From positions 186,001 to 250,000 of the forward strand of contig JAPLTG010000015.1 of NCBI GenBank assembly GCA_026398255.1: a DNA stretch of 64,000 nt, written 5' to 3'. Positions 1 through 11,320 of this stretch are shown piece by piece; positions within the stretch are counted from its first letter, which is position 1; every line of letters starts with the position of its first letter. The notes below the pieces were generated by a model, which worked only from the letters and a program-made list of their open reading frames with translations, did no database searches and was not told the DNA's origin. The stretch comes from Verrucomicrobiota bacterium (lineage in GTDB: Bacteria; Verrucomicrobiota; Verrucomicrobiia; Chthoniobacterales; Terrimicrobiaceae). The position numbers and the translations under genes were made by a program.

Positions 1-376
1 TATCACGCCGACAGGGTTTATCGCGCCCGCGTGGCTGCTCGGGAGCGAGGCGGAAGCGGCCGTGCGCGAGGCGGGATTCGACTACACCACGCGGATCGCG
101 ACGGTGGTGGATTTTAAAAAAGGAACGACGCACCGCTCGCGGAGTTTGGTGTGGAGCGTGCGGGCGCATTGGAGGCGGGTTTGCAGCTTAGCTTGGAACC
201 GCTCGTTGTTCCTCGCGACCAAATCCTCCCCTCTTCTTCGCATCGGCATCCATCCGCCAGATTGGGACCATCGCGCAATCCGGCGTCAGATTTTGGCCCT
301 CACCCGTGCGGCGCTTGCCGACCGCGAGGCGATGACCTATCAGCAATGGCTGCTCCGGCAGAGGAGCCTCCGATGA
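1..376 (+). CDS. Polysaccharide deacetylase family protein (DUF2334-like), C-terminal part
   Basis: Only the last ~124 codons are present. The frame, with codons starting at base 2, is open through the left edge, so the start lies outside. The visible part begins ITPTGFIAPAWLLGSEAE and ends with LRIGIHPPDWDH and a short helical tail. This resembles the C-terminal half of DUF2334-type polysaccharide deacetylases (NodB-like fold), which are thought to act on surface or exported glycans. The metal-binding motifs would be in the missing part, so activity cannot be judged. The stop TGA overlaps the ATG of the next gene (ATGA), which suggests coupled translation with the glycosyltransferase. The assignment rests on resemblance alone. 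Confidence 0.6.
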   Translation, partial: ITPTGFIAPAWLLGSEAEAAVREAGFDYTTRIATVVDFKKGTTHRSRSLVWSVRAHWRRVCSLAWNRSLFLATKSSPLLRIGIHPPDWDHRAIRRQILALTRAALADREAMTYQQWLLRQRSLR

Positions 377-2784
377 ACCGCACGACAACACGAACCGACC
401 TTCACATCCACTCGCGCCACAGCACGCGCGCGGCGGACTGGGTTTTGCGGCGATTGGATTTTCCGGCGAGCGCCTCGGATCCGCTGGAACTCTACGGAAT
501 ATTGCGCGCGGCGGGCATGCGGTTCGTCACGCTCACGGACCAAAACACCATCGACGGCTGTCTCGAAATCGCCCACATGCCGGATGTGATCCTCGGCGAG
601 GAGGTCGCCACGGTTTTTCCCGAGGACGACTGCCGCATCCATGTGCTCGTGTGGGGACTCAACGAGGCGCAACACCGCGAGATCGAGAAGGCCCGCGAGA
701 GCATTTACGACCTGCAAGCCTACCTCTTCGCCCAAAACCTCGCGCACTCCATTGCCCATCCTTTTCACAGCCTGAATGGAAAACTCGGCGCGCTGCATCT
801 GCAAAAACTCGCGCTGATGTTCCGTCATTTCGAAGGTATCAACAGCCGCTACGGCCAGTTGGCAAGCGCCTCGGCGCAATCGCTCCTCGGCAACCTCACA
901 CCGCGCCACATTGAGATTTTCAATGCCCGCACCGGCCTAGAGCCGACGCATGACGAACCCTGGCGCAAGATTTTCACCGGCGGTTCTGACGACCACGGCG
1001 GGACTCATCCTGCGGGGGCGTTCACCGAAACCGCCGCCTGCGCGACGGCCGAGGACTTTTTACGAAATATCCGCGAAGGCCGTTGCGAAGCCGCCGGACG
1101 GGCGGGAACTCCCCTCGCGATGGCGCACGGCACCTACAGCACCGCCTTCGAATACGCCAAGGCCCGCCTGCCGCTGAAGTCCGGCGACCCGACTGCTGCG
1201 CTACTCGAAAAAATCACCTCCCGATTCATGGAGGGCCGCGACCCGACGGAGTTCTCGCTCATCGACAAATTCGGATTCGTCACCCAAGGCATCCTCACCG
1301 GGAAAATTTTTGAGATCGCAAAATCCGGCAACCGCTCGCTCTGGAAGCAGCTCTCCGACTCTCTGAACCAGCCGGAACTAAAAGCCGCGATGGCCCGCGA
1401 AACGGCCGGCGTGGAGGAGGCCGAGCGCCGTGCGTTTTTGATGGCGAACCTGATTGCCAACCGGCTCGGCTACCGCTTCGTCACCGATTTCATCCAGCAA
1501 ATCTCGAAAGGAAAATTCCTCGAGAGCATCCAGACGATCATTCCACTCGCGCCGATCGCCGCGCTGCTCAGCCCTTACATCCACGCCTTCCGTCTGCCGA
1601 AGCGCGACTGGCTCCGCTCGAGCGCACGCGACCTCTCAGGCGGCATTCCGGATTTTCTAAAAAACAAACGGCGCGCGTGGTTCACCGACACGCTGGAGGA
1701 TGTGAACGGCGTCGCCACGACGATCCGCAAAATGACCGCCGCCGGAGTCGCTGCCGGGCGGGATCTCACCATCGTCACCTGCCGCTCCGAAGTCGCTGAC
1801 CACGGGGTTCCTTTAAAAAACTTCGCGCCCATCGGCGAGTTCGAATTGCCCGAATACGAACTCCAGCGCCTGAGTTTTCCTCCGGTGCTCCAGATTTTCG
1901 ATTGGCTCGAGCGTGAGAAAATTTCCGAGTTGATCATCAGCACGCCAGGGCCGATCGGGCTGTGCGCGCTCGCCGCCGCGAAGTCACTCGGCCTGCCTGC
2001 CGTCGGCATCTACCACACCGACTTCCCGCAATATGTTCGCATCCTCACGGACGACTCGTTCATGGAAACTCTCACCTGGAATTACATGCACTGGTTCTAC
2101 AGCCAGCTCGACATCGTCTATGTGAATTCCGAGGACTACCGCAAATGCTGGATCGAGCGCGGCATCCCGAGCGAGCGACTCCGCATCCTGCCGCGCGGAC
2201 TCGACTCCAAGTTGTTCCATCCGACCAAGCGCGACCGAGGCTTTTGGACCGCGCGGGGCCTGCGTGAGGGCGAGGTCGGAATGCTTTTCGTCGGCCGGGT
2301 TTCGAAGGAGAAAAACCTCGACCTGATCGTGTCGGCGACGCGGCGACTTGCCGAATGGCGCACGCCTGTGCGACCGATCATCGTCGGCGATGGCCCTTAT
2401 ATGCCGGAGTTGAAACGACTCCTCGGCGACGCGATTTTCACCGGCTATCTCGGCGGGGAGGATTTGGCGAAGGCCTACGCCTCGGCCGACCTCTTCGCGT
2501 TCCCGAGCACGACCGACACTTTCGGCAATGTCATCCTCGAGGCGCAGGCGAGCGGTATTCCCGTGATCGTCTCGGATGTCGGCGGCCCGCGTGATCTCGT
2601 GGAGAACGGCCAGGATGGATTCGTCACCAAGGCCAACGACGTCGGAGAGCTCGCCAATGCCATCCGCCAACTCGCCGACAACCCCGCCCTGCGCGCCTCG
2701 ATGGGCGAGGCCGGTCGGCGCCGTGTCGAGGACCGCGACTGGTCCGAGGCGTTTGAGAAATTCTGGAACTACTCGCCCGAGTGA
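373..2784 (+). CDS. PHP-domain / GT4 glycosyltransferase fusion protein
   Basis: 803 aa from ATG 373, which overlaps the previous stop. A longer in-frame start exists upstream but would run through the preceding gene. The N-terminal ~230 residues are a PHP metallohydrolase-like domain with its metal ligands visible: DLHIHSRHS near residue 9, TLTDQNTIDG, LGEEV, SIAHPFHS and GGSDDHGG. A helical linker follows. From about residue 434 there is a GT4 glycosyltransferase with GLCALAAAKSLGLPAVGIYHTDFP, LFVGRVSKEKNLD and the E-x7-E donor site around TDTFGNVILEAQASG. GT4 enzymes transfer sugars from nucleotide donors to lipids or glycans at the cytoplasmic membrane face. The PHP half could be a phosphoesterase acting on the same pathway, but its substrate is unknown. 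The partner is the deacetylase upstream. Confidence 0.85.
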   Translation: MNRTTTRTDLHIHSRHSTRAADWVLRRLDFPASASDPLELYGILRAAGMRFVTLTDQNTIDGCLEIAHMPDVILGEEVATVFPEDDCRIHVLVWGLNEAQHREIEKARESIYDLQAYLFAQNLAHSIAHPFHSLNGKLGALHLQKLALMFRHFEGINSRYGQLASASAQSLLGNLTPRHIEIFNARTGLEPTHDEPWRKIFTGGSDDHGGTHPAGAFTETAACATAEDFLRNIREGRCEAAGRAGTPLAMAHGTYSTAFEYAKARLPLKSGDPTAALLEKITSRFMEGRDPTEFSLIDKFGFVTQGILTGKIFEIAKSGNRSLWKQLSDSLNQPELKAAMARETAGVEEAERRAFLMANLIANRLGYRFVTDFIQQISKGKFLESIQTIIPLAPIAALLSPYIHAFRLPKRDWLRSSARDLSGGIPDFLKNKRRAWFTDTLEDVNGVATTIRKMTAAGVAAGRDLTIVTCRSEVADHGVPLKNFAPIGEFELPEYELQRLSFPPVLQIFDWLEREKISELIISTPGPIGLCALAAAKSLGLPAVGIYHTDFPQYVRILTDDSFMETLTWNYMHWFYSQLDIVYVNSEDYRKCWIERGIPSERLRILPRGLDSKLFHPTKRDRGFWTARGLREGEVGMLFVGRVSKEKNLDLIVSATRRLAEWRTPVRPIIVGDGPYMPELKRLLGDAIFTGYLGGEDLAKAYASADLFAFPSTTDTFGNVILEAQASGIPVIVSDVGGPRDLVENGQDGFVTKANDVGELANAIRQLADNPALRASMGEAGRRRVEDRDWSEAFEKFWNYSPE

Positions 2785-3021
2785 CACGCCGGTGTTTGTA
2801 TTTTTTCCAAAAAAACCCCTTGCAGTGCTTTGGCAATTGCTGTCATTAGTCCGCTTCAAATGATGGACCGCAAAGGTTTTTGCTTCACACAGATTTCCAA
2901 ATCGTCGGCATGCGGCGCTTGAGTTACTTTTTCACGCGCACACCGCGCGCACTCATCCATCTTCGGGACGCCTTGATTCCAAGGTGCTCCGTTTTCACCA
3001 TCCAGCCAAAGGGGACCAGCT

Positions 3022-3630
3022 ATTAATATTCGGGATATTCGCATCAATGAGCGGATTCGCGCCCGCGAAGTGCGCGTGATTCTTGCCTCGACCAATGAAC
3101 AACTCGGCGTCTTGCGCCTCGACGAAGCCATTCGCCGCGCGCGCAGTCTGGGGCTCGACCTCGTGGAGATCGCTCCAAACGCGCAGCCACCTGTCTGCCG
3201 CATCGTGGACTTCGGCAAATTCCGCTACGACCTTTCGAAGCAGGAGAAGGACAAAAAACACGCCGTCAGCAAGGTGAAGGAAGTCAAATTCCGCGTGAAT
3301 ATCGACGAGCACGACTACCTGACAAAAATCCGGCACGCCGAGGATTTCCTCGACAAGGGGAACAAGGTGAAAATCCAGCTCCAGTTCCGCGGACGCGAAA
3401 TGGCGCACAAGGAACTCGGCATGGATGTCGTCCAGCGCGTGCGAACCGACCTCTCCGGCATGGCGCATGTGGACATGGATCCGAAGCTCGTCGGCCGCGC
3501 GATCGGTATGACGCTCAGCCCGCTCCCAGCCAACAAGCGGCACCGCAAATTCTCGAAACACGGCGAAATCCTCGAACCCGAACCGGTCGATCACGACCAC
3601 GGGGACGACGAGGATGCTGGGGATGAGTGA
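3022..3630 (+). CDS. infC: Translation initiation factor IF-3, ATT start codon
   Basis: 202 aa. IF-3 binds the 30S subunit, prevents premature 50S joining and proofreads the start codon and initiator tRNA. The N-terminal domain reads INIRDIRINERIRAREVRV, followed by the linker SKQEKDKKHAVSKVKEVKFR and the C-terminal domain with KIQLQFRGREMAHKELG. No ATG fits. The first codon that keeps the conserved N-terminus is ATT at 3022, seven bases after AGGGG (3010-3014). A GTG at 3070 would delete the first conserved strand. AUU starts are classical for infC and allow autoregulation, because IF-3 discriminates against them. The usual partners rpmI and rplT do not follow; a HAD hydrolase overlaps the end instead. 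The C-terminal tail is acidic and His-rich. Confidence 0.93.
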   Translation: MNIRDIRINERIRAREVRVILASTNEQLGVLRLDEAIRRARSLGLDLVEIAPNAQPPVCRIVDFGKFRYDLSKQEKDKKHAVSKVKEVKFRVNIDEHDYLTKIRHAEDFLDKGNKVKIQLQFRGREMAHKELGMDVVQRVRTDLSGMAHVDMDPKLVGRAIGMTLSPLPANKRHRKFSKHGEILEPEPVDHDHGDDEDAGDE

Positions 3631-4297
3631 CCGCCGACTTCTGCTGTTCGACATCGACGGCACGCTGATCGCCTCGGGAGGCGCGGGCGAATGGGCCTTG
3701 CGCGATGCGATGAAGGCCCGCTTCGGAATCGACGAGGATTTGGGTGGAATCCTGCTGGCCGGCGCGACCGACAAGAAAATCGCCGTCGCCATGTTGGAAA
3801 AAAACGGCCTCGCGCCGAGCCCGGAAAACATCACCGCGTTGCTCGACGAATATCTCGCTCACTTGGAAACCCGGATGCCGAAACACAACGGGCGCGTTCT
3901 TCCCGGCATGATCGAGTTGCTGGAAGTCCTCGCCAAGCGCGAGGAGGCGGTTCTCGCCCTGCTCACAGGGAATGTCGTGCGCGGCGCGGAAATCAAACTC
4001 ACGCACTACGGCGTCTGGCACCACTTCGAGTTTGGCGCGTTCGCCGACGACCACCACGACCGAAACGAACTTGGAAAATTTGCCCGTGCTCGCGCGCTCG
4101 ACCGTCACGGCATCGAGTTTGCGCCGGAGAAAATTTATGTGATCGGCGACACGCCGCGCGACATCGAGTGCGGCCGCGCGATCGGCGCCAAGACGGTCGC
4201 CATCGCTACCGGACATTACTCGCTCGAGGAACTCGCCGAGCACACGCCGGACTTTTTGTTTCGGGATTTTTCCGAGACCGAGCGCGTCGTCGAGTGT

Positions 4298-4309
<12 letters not shown>
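3623..4309 (+). CDS. HAD-family phosphatase (phosphoglycolate phosphatase-like)
   Basis: 228 aa if started at ATG 3623, which overlaps the end of infC by eight bases; ATG 3614 is a possible alternative. HAD motif I is LFDIDGTLI, with the nucleophile and acid/base [10 protein letters not shown]. Motif II is ALLTGN. Motif III is VIGDTPRDIECG, in a sequence ending with the ATGHYSLEEL loop typical of Gph/PpaX-like enzymes. Such enzymes hydrolyse small phosphate esters in the cytoplasm, for example 2-phosphoglycolate. The exact substrate cannot be read from sequence. Its 3' end overlaps the 3' end of the convergent lipoprotein gene by 12 bases. Confidence 0.85.
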
Positions 4310-6218
<1,909 letters not shown>

Positions 6219-6370
6219 ACTTGCGTCAGGCAAAAACAAAACCTTGACGCGAAACGCCGCGAATCTGAATCTTCTGGGCTCAATTTATTTCAAAAGGCTC
6301 TTTCTCCGTGGCGCACTAAATCAAGCCCCTTCGGAACACCCAGAGCCGCTACCATTCCTGATCCCATTCG

Positions 6371-7408
6371 ATGTTTGATAATCTTCTTGGACTGTTTTCG
6401 AGCGACATAGGCATCGATCTCGGCACCGCAAATACACTCGTTTATGTCAAAGACCAGGGCATCGTTCTCCGCGAGCCCTCGGTCGTCGCGGTTCAACAAG
6501 GCACCAATCGCGTCCTTGCTGTGGGCAACGAGGCCAAGCGAATGCTCGGCCGCACGCCCGGCAACATCGTCGCCATCCGCCCTTTGAAGGACGGTGTGAT
6601 CGCCGATTTCGAGATCACCGAAGCCATGCTTCGCCACTTCATCAGCAAGGTTCACAACCGCCGCCGCATGGTTCGCCCACGCGTCGTCGTGGCCGTTCCC
6701 AGCGGAATTACCGAAGTGGAAAAACGCGCCGTCAAGGACTCGGCCACCCACGCCGGAGCGCGGGAGGTTTACTTGATCGAGGAACCCATGGCAGCCGCGA
6801 TCGGTGTCGGCCTCCCCGTGCAGGATGCGGCAGGAAATATGATCGTGGATATCGGTGGTGGCACGACCGAGGTCGCCTTGATTTCCCTTTCCGGAATTGT
6901 CTTCAGCCGCAGCGTGCGCGTGGCGGGCGATGAACTCGACGAAGCGATCACGAACTACATGAAGCGGGCCTACAATCTCATGATTGGCGAGCGCACCGCT
7001 GAAGAAATCAAAATCAAAATCGGCTCCGCCTACAAACTCGAGAAGGAGGTCGGCCTCGAGGTGAAAGGCCGCGATCTCGTGGCAGGCCTTCCCAAAACCA
7101 TTTCCATTACCTCGCAGGAAATCCGCGAGGCGCTCATGGAGCCACTCTCGACAATTGTCGATTCCGTGCGAATCACGCTCGAGCGCTGTCCGCCCGAACT
7201 CTCCGCCGACTTGGTCGATCGCGGTCTCGTGCTGGCCGGCGGTGGCGCGCTCCTTCGCGGCCTCGACCGCCTGCTCTCGGAGGCCACCGGCCTTCCCGTG
7301 CATGTCGCCGAGGATCCTTTGAGCGCCGTAGCGGAGGGCACCGGACGCGCTCTTTCGGAGATTAAATTCCTCCGGGCCGTTTCTGCCGAGCGCCCGCACG
7401 GGCGTTGA
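6371..7408 (+). CDS. mreB: Rod shape-determining protein MreB
   Basis: 345 aa actin-like ATPase that forms membrane-bound filaments and guides sidewall peptidoglycan synthesis. The N-terminus [25 protein letters not shown] gives an amphipathic start and the phosphate-1 loop. The second phosphate loop is [18 protein letters not shown], followed by [13 protein letters not shown] and the adenosine motif [17 protein letters not shown]. Length is normal. It begins the mreB-mreC-mreD-mrdA-rng block, 40 bases before mreC. The 152-base gap after leuB probably holds the cluster promoter; a TTGACG at 6244-6249 is present, but no convincing -10 follows. Confidence 0.97.
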   Translation: MFDNLLGLFSSDIGIDLGTANTLVYVKDQGIVLREPSVVAVQQGTNRVLAVGNEAKRMLGRTPGNIVAIRPLKDGVIADFEITEAMLRHFISKVHNRRRMVRPRVVVAVPSGITEVEKRAVKDSATHAGAREVYLIEEPMAAAIGVGLPVQDAAGNMIVDIGGGTTEVALISLSGIVFSRSVRVAGDELDEAITNYMKRAYNLMIGERTAEEIKIKIGSAYKLEKEVGLEVKGRDLVAGLPKTISITSQEIREALMEPLSTIVDSVRITLERCPPELSADLVDRGLVLAGGGALLRGLDRLLSEATGLPVHVAEDPLSAVAEGTGRALSEIKFLRAVSAERPHGR

Positions 7409-7448
7409 TTCCGAGGATCGGAGTGGAACTTCCGCTTCCTGAATCTGG

Positions 7449-8258
7449 ATGAATAAACTTCACATCGCTCTGGTCGTCGCCGTTCTCGCGGTGGTGCTTT
7501 ACCTTTCGACTTTGTCGACGGCGGCCATGCAATCCCTGCAAGCCGGGTTCATGTCGATTTTCTCACCGTTTCTTCGCACGAGTTCCGCGGTTCAAGAGAA
7601 CATCGGCTCGGTCGGTCAACGGCTCAAAACTCTCGACGAACTCGAGGTGGAAAATCGCCAACTCCTCACGGAAAACAACCAGCTCCGCGCCGCCAATAGC
7701 CTGCTTCGCGAGCTTCAGGCCGAGAACAGCCGCCTCCGCCTCGCCTTGGATTTCCGCGAGCGCGCTTCGTTCAAGCTCCTGCCCGCACAAGTCATCTCGC
7801 GCGATGCCTCGACTTGGTGGAATACGATCCGGATCAACCGCGGTTTCGAAGATGGCGTCGAGGCCGATCAACCCGTCCTCACCGACGCCGGACTCGTTGG
7901 AAAAATCACCACGGTCTCGAAAAACGAGGCGATCGTGGTGTTGATCACCGATGAAACCTGCCGCATCGGCGCGAAAATCGAGGGCACTCGCGAGCAGGGC
8001 ATCGTCTCCGGATTTCGCGTTCAGGAAGACGACGCCACGGGACTTCTTCAAATGAACTTTTTGTCCAAGAATGCCGAGATCACCCCGGGCCAGGAAGTCA
8101 TGACTGTGGGTGTCGCCCACGGCTCCTTCCCGCCCGGAGTCGTGATCGGCAAAGTGAAAGAATTCATCCGCCGTCCCCTCGACGGCCAAGCCATTGTGGA
8201 ACCCGCCGTGCATCTTGCCTCGACCGAGGATGTGTTCGTGCTGGTTGGGAAAAAATGA
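7449..8258 (+). CDS. mreC: Rod shape-determining protein MreC
   Basis: 269 aa bitopic membrane protein. One N-terminal transmembrane segment (LHIALVVAVLAVVLYLSTLS) is followed by a periplasmic coiled coil rich in leucine, glutamate and asparagine (LKTLDELEVENRQLLTENNQ onward, about residues 58-95). The MreC beta-barrel domain then carries VISRDASTWWNTIRINRGFEDGVE and QEVMTVGVAHGSFPPGVVIGKV. MreC links the cytoplasmic MreB filament to PBP2 and the Rod complex. Its stop overlaps the mreD start (ATGA, 8255-8258). Confidence 0.95.
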   Translation: MNKLHIALVVAVLAVVLYLSTLSTAAMQSLQAGFMSIFSPFLRTSSAVQENIGSVGQRLKTLDELEVENRQLLTENNQLRAANSLLRELQAENSRLRLALDFRERASFKLLPAQVISRDASTWWNTIRINRGFEDGVEADQPVLTDAGLVGKITTVSKNEAIVVLITDETCRIGAKIEGTREQGIVSGFRVQEDDATGLLQMNFLSKNAEITPGQEVMTVGVAHGSFPPGVVIGKVKEFIRRPLDGQAIVEPAVHLASTEDVFVLVGKK

Positions 8259-8806
8259 AGACGCTGATCGACCTTGCGGCACTCTTCATCGGGGTCGTGT
8301 TGGCTTTTATCATCCAGCACGCGATGCCGCCGATGGATGGCATGCACGGGGCTCATATTTTGTTGGTGCCGCTGGTTTTTTTCTACTCGGCCATGGTCCT
8401 GCCCTTCCCCGCGATGCTTGTCGCCGCGCTCTACACCGGGTTTTTGAGCGACCTGATGTATCTGCATGTCGTGGGTGGAAAGGTTGAAATCCCGATTGGC
8501 TTCTCTATTCTCTATTTCATGTCCACCGGCTGTGTCGCCAATGGGTTCCAACCCGCCATGAAGGAAGGCAATGTCTTGCCTTTCGTTCTTATGAGCGCCC
8601 TCGGCACATCGCTTTATCTTTTCATCCAATTCGCGGTGATCACCTGGCAACGGGGAGACTTCATTTGGGAAAATGCCATCGCTTGGCGCATTTTGGCGCC
8701 CGGAGTCATGGCGGCGCTCATCGCGCCATTGTTCTACTGGACCCTTTCTCACATGGATCGTTTGCTTCCCGATGGCTCCCGCAAAGCGAGGACCATCAAG
8801 AGATGA
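8255..8806 (+). CDS. mreD: Rod shape-determining protein MreD
   Basis: 183 aa integral membrane protein with five or six hydrophobic segments, for example LAALFIGVVLAFIIQHAMP, ILLVPLVFFYSAMVLPFPAM and VLPFVLMSALGTSLYLFIQF. MreD completes the MreBCD complex in the inner membrane. Similarity between MreD proteins is low, and the call leans on topology and position: it is translationally coupled to mreC upstream (ATGA) and to mrdA downstream (ATGA, 8803-8806). Confidence 0.88.
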   Translation: MKTLIDLAALFIGVVLAFIIQHAMPPMDGMHGAHILLVPLVFFYSAMVLPFPAMLVAALYTGFLSDLMYLHVVGGKVEIPIGFSILYFMSTGCVANGFQPAMKEGNVLPFVLMSALGTSLYLFIQFAVITWQRGDFIWENAIAWRILAPGVMAALIAPLFYWTLSHMDRLLPDGSRKARTIKR

Positions 8807-11064
8807 AGCGAACCCGCGCCGGATCCCGCATCCTTTTCCTTGCCTTGCTGGTGTTGGTCGCGATGGGCGCCATCACTTGGCGGCTTTGGGAAGTTCAAGT
8901 TCTCAAAGGGTCCGAATACGCCTCCCGCGTCAGCAGCGGCTCGCAAGTGACTGTCCGACTCCCCGCCGTCCGCGGCGAAATCCTCGATCGCAACGGGATC
9001 AAACTCGTCGAAAACCGCGCCAGCTTCGAGGTGGATTTCTACCTCCCAGACATGGTCCGCGCTTACAAGGAAGCCAAGGGGGCCGTTCCGATGGTGAGCT
9101 ACCGTGGCAAAGTCCACAATATGCCCCGCGATCTCAAAGAGGCCGATGTCGTCAAAATTGTTTCCGAAACCGTCATCCCCAGACTCGAGGAAATTGGCGT
9201 CGCCAAGGATTACAGCGCCAATGCCCTTCAGATCCACTACCGCACCAATCGGGAAGTTCCCTACAATTACCGCCAAGACCTGAACTTCGATGAGATGGCC
9301 CTCTTTTCGGAAAAAAACCTCGGCCTCGCGGGTGTGAATGTCAGCGTCAAGCCCGTCCGCTGGTATGTTTACGGCTCCATGGCCGCCCACATCCTCGGAT
9401 ATGTCGGGTCCCCGCGCGACCTCGATAAACTTCCCGACCTGCGCTCTTTCAACTTTTACGAGCCCGATGTCGAAGGAAAGGCCCAGATCGAGCTTTCGAT
9501 GAACGAGCACCTCAAGGGCAAGCCCGGCGCCCGCATTCTTCGCCGCAACGCCAAGGGCGTGATCGAGGGCGAAAGCAGCCGGCGCGAACCCGTCCAAGGG
9601 AATAATGTCCACCTCACTCTCGATGCAAAAATCCAAGCGATCGCCGAGCAGGCCCTGCGCGTTGTCGGCCGCGGTGCCGCCGTGGTCCTCGATCCGCGCA
9701 ATGGCGACATCCTCGCCATGGCCTCGGTGCCGTCCTACGATCCGAATGTTTTCATCCCCTCGATCTCCGCCACGGATTGGAACAAGATCAACAAGGAAGA
9801 AACCAATCCCATGGTCAACCGCGCCATCAGCGCCTACGCGCCTGGCTCCACCTACAAAATTCCCATCGCCCTCGCCGGCATGCGCGCGGGCCTCGAGGAC
9901 AAATCCTTCCCCTGCTACGGCGGTGTTCAATACGGCGACAAATACATGCGCTGCTGGATCGCGGAAAAAAAACGCACTCACGGCAAACTCTCTCTCGAGG
10001 ACGCCATCAAGGTTTCCTGCAACGCCTACTTCTACCAATTCGGCAACGCCGCCGGCATCGAGCAAATCGTCGCCATCGGCAACATGCTCGGCCTCGGCCA
10101 AAAATCCGGCATTCCCATCTCCGGCGAATCCCCGGGCGTCCTTCCCGGCCCCGAGTGGTTGAACAATATCAATCCCCGCGCGCGCTGGTCGAATGGCCTC
10201 ACCGCAAACACCGCCATTGGCCAAGGCGATGTCCTTGCCTCCCCGCTTCAAATGGCCGTCGTCACCGCCGCTCTGGCTAATGGCGGCACGGTTTACTACC
10301 CTCGACTCATCGACCGCATCGTTTCGCAGGACGGCAAAGTGGTTCAACAAGACCCGCCCCGCGTGCGCTCAAATCTTCTCACCGATGCCGACCTCACCGC
10401 CGCCCAGGTCAACCATGTCCGCCAAGGTATGTGGAGCGTCGTGAACGAGGGTGGCGGCACCGCAGGCCGCGCCAAAAATTCCGAGATGCCCACCGCTGGA
10501 AAAACCGGAACCGCCCAGTTCTGGCGCTCCGGAGTGAAAGACAACCACACCTGGTTCATCTCATTCGCTCCCTTTGAAAACCCCGAGTATGTCGTCGTGG
10601 TTTTTGTCCAAGGCGCGAAGTCCGGTGGCGGCGTCTCCGCCCCGATCGCCGCGAAAATTCTCGATGGAATCCAGAAATACAAAAGCGGCAATGAGGACAT
10701 CCAACTCGCCGCACTGGAACCCGCCAAGGGCAATTTCCTTTTCACCGAGAGCGTCGACTTCGGCCGCGAGGTCGCCGCCACCAACAAACTCTTCGACGAC
10801 GGCGAGACCGCCGAGAGCCCCTCGGCCACTGGCCAGGAAAACCGCCCCGCCGCCGAACCAACCGTGCGCGCCGATGCAGACGAAGCCGGCCGCGTGCAAA
10901 ACAAAACCCAACCCCGTGTCGAAAAAGCCCAACCAGCCACCGCCGGAGCCCAGCCAGGCGCCGCCAAACCCAAATCCAATCCCATCGGAAACTTCTTCAA
11001 TTTCCTCGGAGGAAAAAAAGAAAAGTCCAAGGAGACGAAGCCCGAGAAGAAAGAAAACCGATGA
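8803..11064 (+). CDS. mrdA: Penicillin-binding protein 2 (peptidoglycan transpeptidase)
   Basis: 753 aa from ATG 8803, which overlaps the mreD stop. One N-terminal transmembrane anchor (ILFLALLVLVAMGAITWRLW) is followed by a dimerisation/pedestal domain starting VRLPAVRGEILDRNG and a transpeptidase domain. Active-site motifs are complete: SxxK in APGSTYK (Ser349), SxN in SCN (405-407) and KTG in AGKTGTAQF (Lys567). It cross-links sidewall peptidoglycan with the MreBCD-RodA complex. After the catalytic domain there is a low-complexity tail of about 110 residues, rich in Pro, Ala, Lys and Glu, which most PBP2 proteins lack. The tail overlaps an open frame that continues into RNase G. No rodA is present in the window. 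Confidence 0.95.
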   Translation: MKRTRAGSRILFLALLVLVAMGAITWRLWEVQVLKGSEYASRVSSGSQVTVRLPAVRGEILDRNGIKLVENRASFEVDFYLPDMVRAYKEAKGAVPMVSYRGKVHNMPRDLKEADVVKIVSETVIPRLEEIGVAKDYSANALQIHYRTNREVPYNYRQDLNFDEMALFSEKNLGLAGVNVSVKPVRWYVYGSMAAHILGYVGSPRDLDKLPDLRSFNFYEPDVEGKAQIELSMNEHLKGKPGARILRRNAKGVIEGESSRREPVQGNNVHLTLDAKIQAIAEQALRVVGRGAAVVLDPRNGDILAMASVPSYDPNVFIPSISATDWNKINKEETNPMVNRAISAYAPGSTYKIPIALAGMRAGLEDKSFPCYGGVQYGDKYMRCWIAEKKRTHGKLSLEDAIKVSCNAYFYQFGNAAGIEQIVAIGNMLGLGQKSGIPISGESPGVLPGPEWLNNINPRARWSNGLTANTAIGQGDVLASPLQMAVVTAALANGGTVYYPRLIDRIVSQDGKVVQQDPPRVRSNLLTDADLTAAQVNHVRQGMWSVVNEGGGTAGRAKNSEMPTAGKTGTAQFWRSGVKDNHTWFISFAPFENPEYVVVVFVQGAKSGGGVSAPIAAKILDGIQKYKSGNEDIQLAALEPAKGNFLFTESVDFGREVAATNKLFDDGETAESPSATGQENRPAAEPTVRADADEAGRVQNKTQPRVEKAQPATAGAQPGAAKPKSNPIGNFFNFLGGKKEKSKETKPEKKENR

Positions 11065-11320
11065 CCTTCCCGCCGCCGAGTCCAACACCCCAACTCCCGC
11101 AATCCCGCAGGAAATCCCAGCTCCTTCCTCACCGGACGTCCCCGCTTCTTCCCAGGCAGTTCCCCAATCTGGGGAGCAACCCCGCCGCCGGAATCGACGC
11201 GGACGCCGGGGTCGCGGACGCCGTCACTCTCAAACCCCGCCTCAGGACACACCCACTTCCAACCAAGCGGTCGCCGCTCCAGCGCCGACCAAAACTTCAA
11301 CACCAAAACCCGAAAAACCC

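Noticed and set aside
3070-3630. IF-3 starting at GTG 3070.
   Set aside because: It would remove the conserved INIRDIRINERIR N-terminus, which is encoded in frame just upstream with a Shine-Dalgarno before ATT 3022.
11013-11019. A run of seven A's in mrdA in the right phase for -1 ribosomal frameshifting, next to a GGAGG sequence.
   Set aside because: The -1 frame does not lead into RNase G, which lies in the +1 frame, and it stops at 11327. The GGAGG is too close to stimulate slippage.
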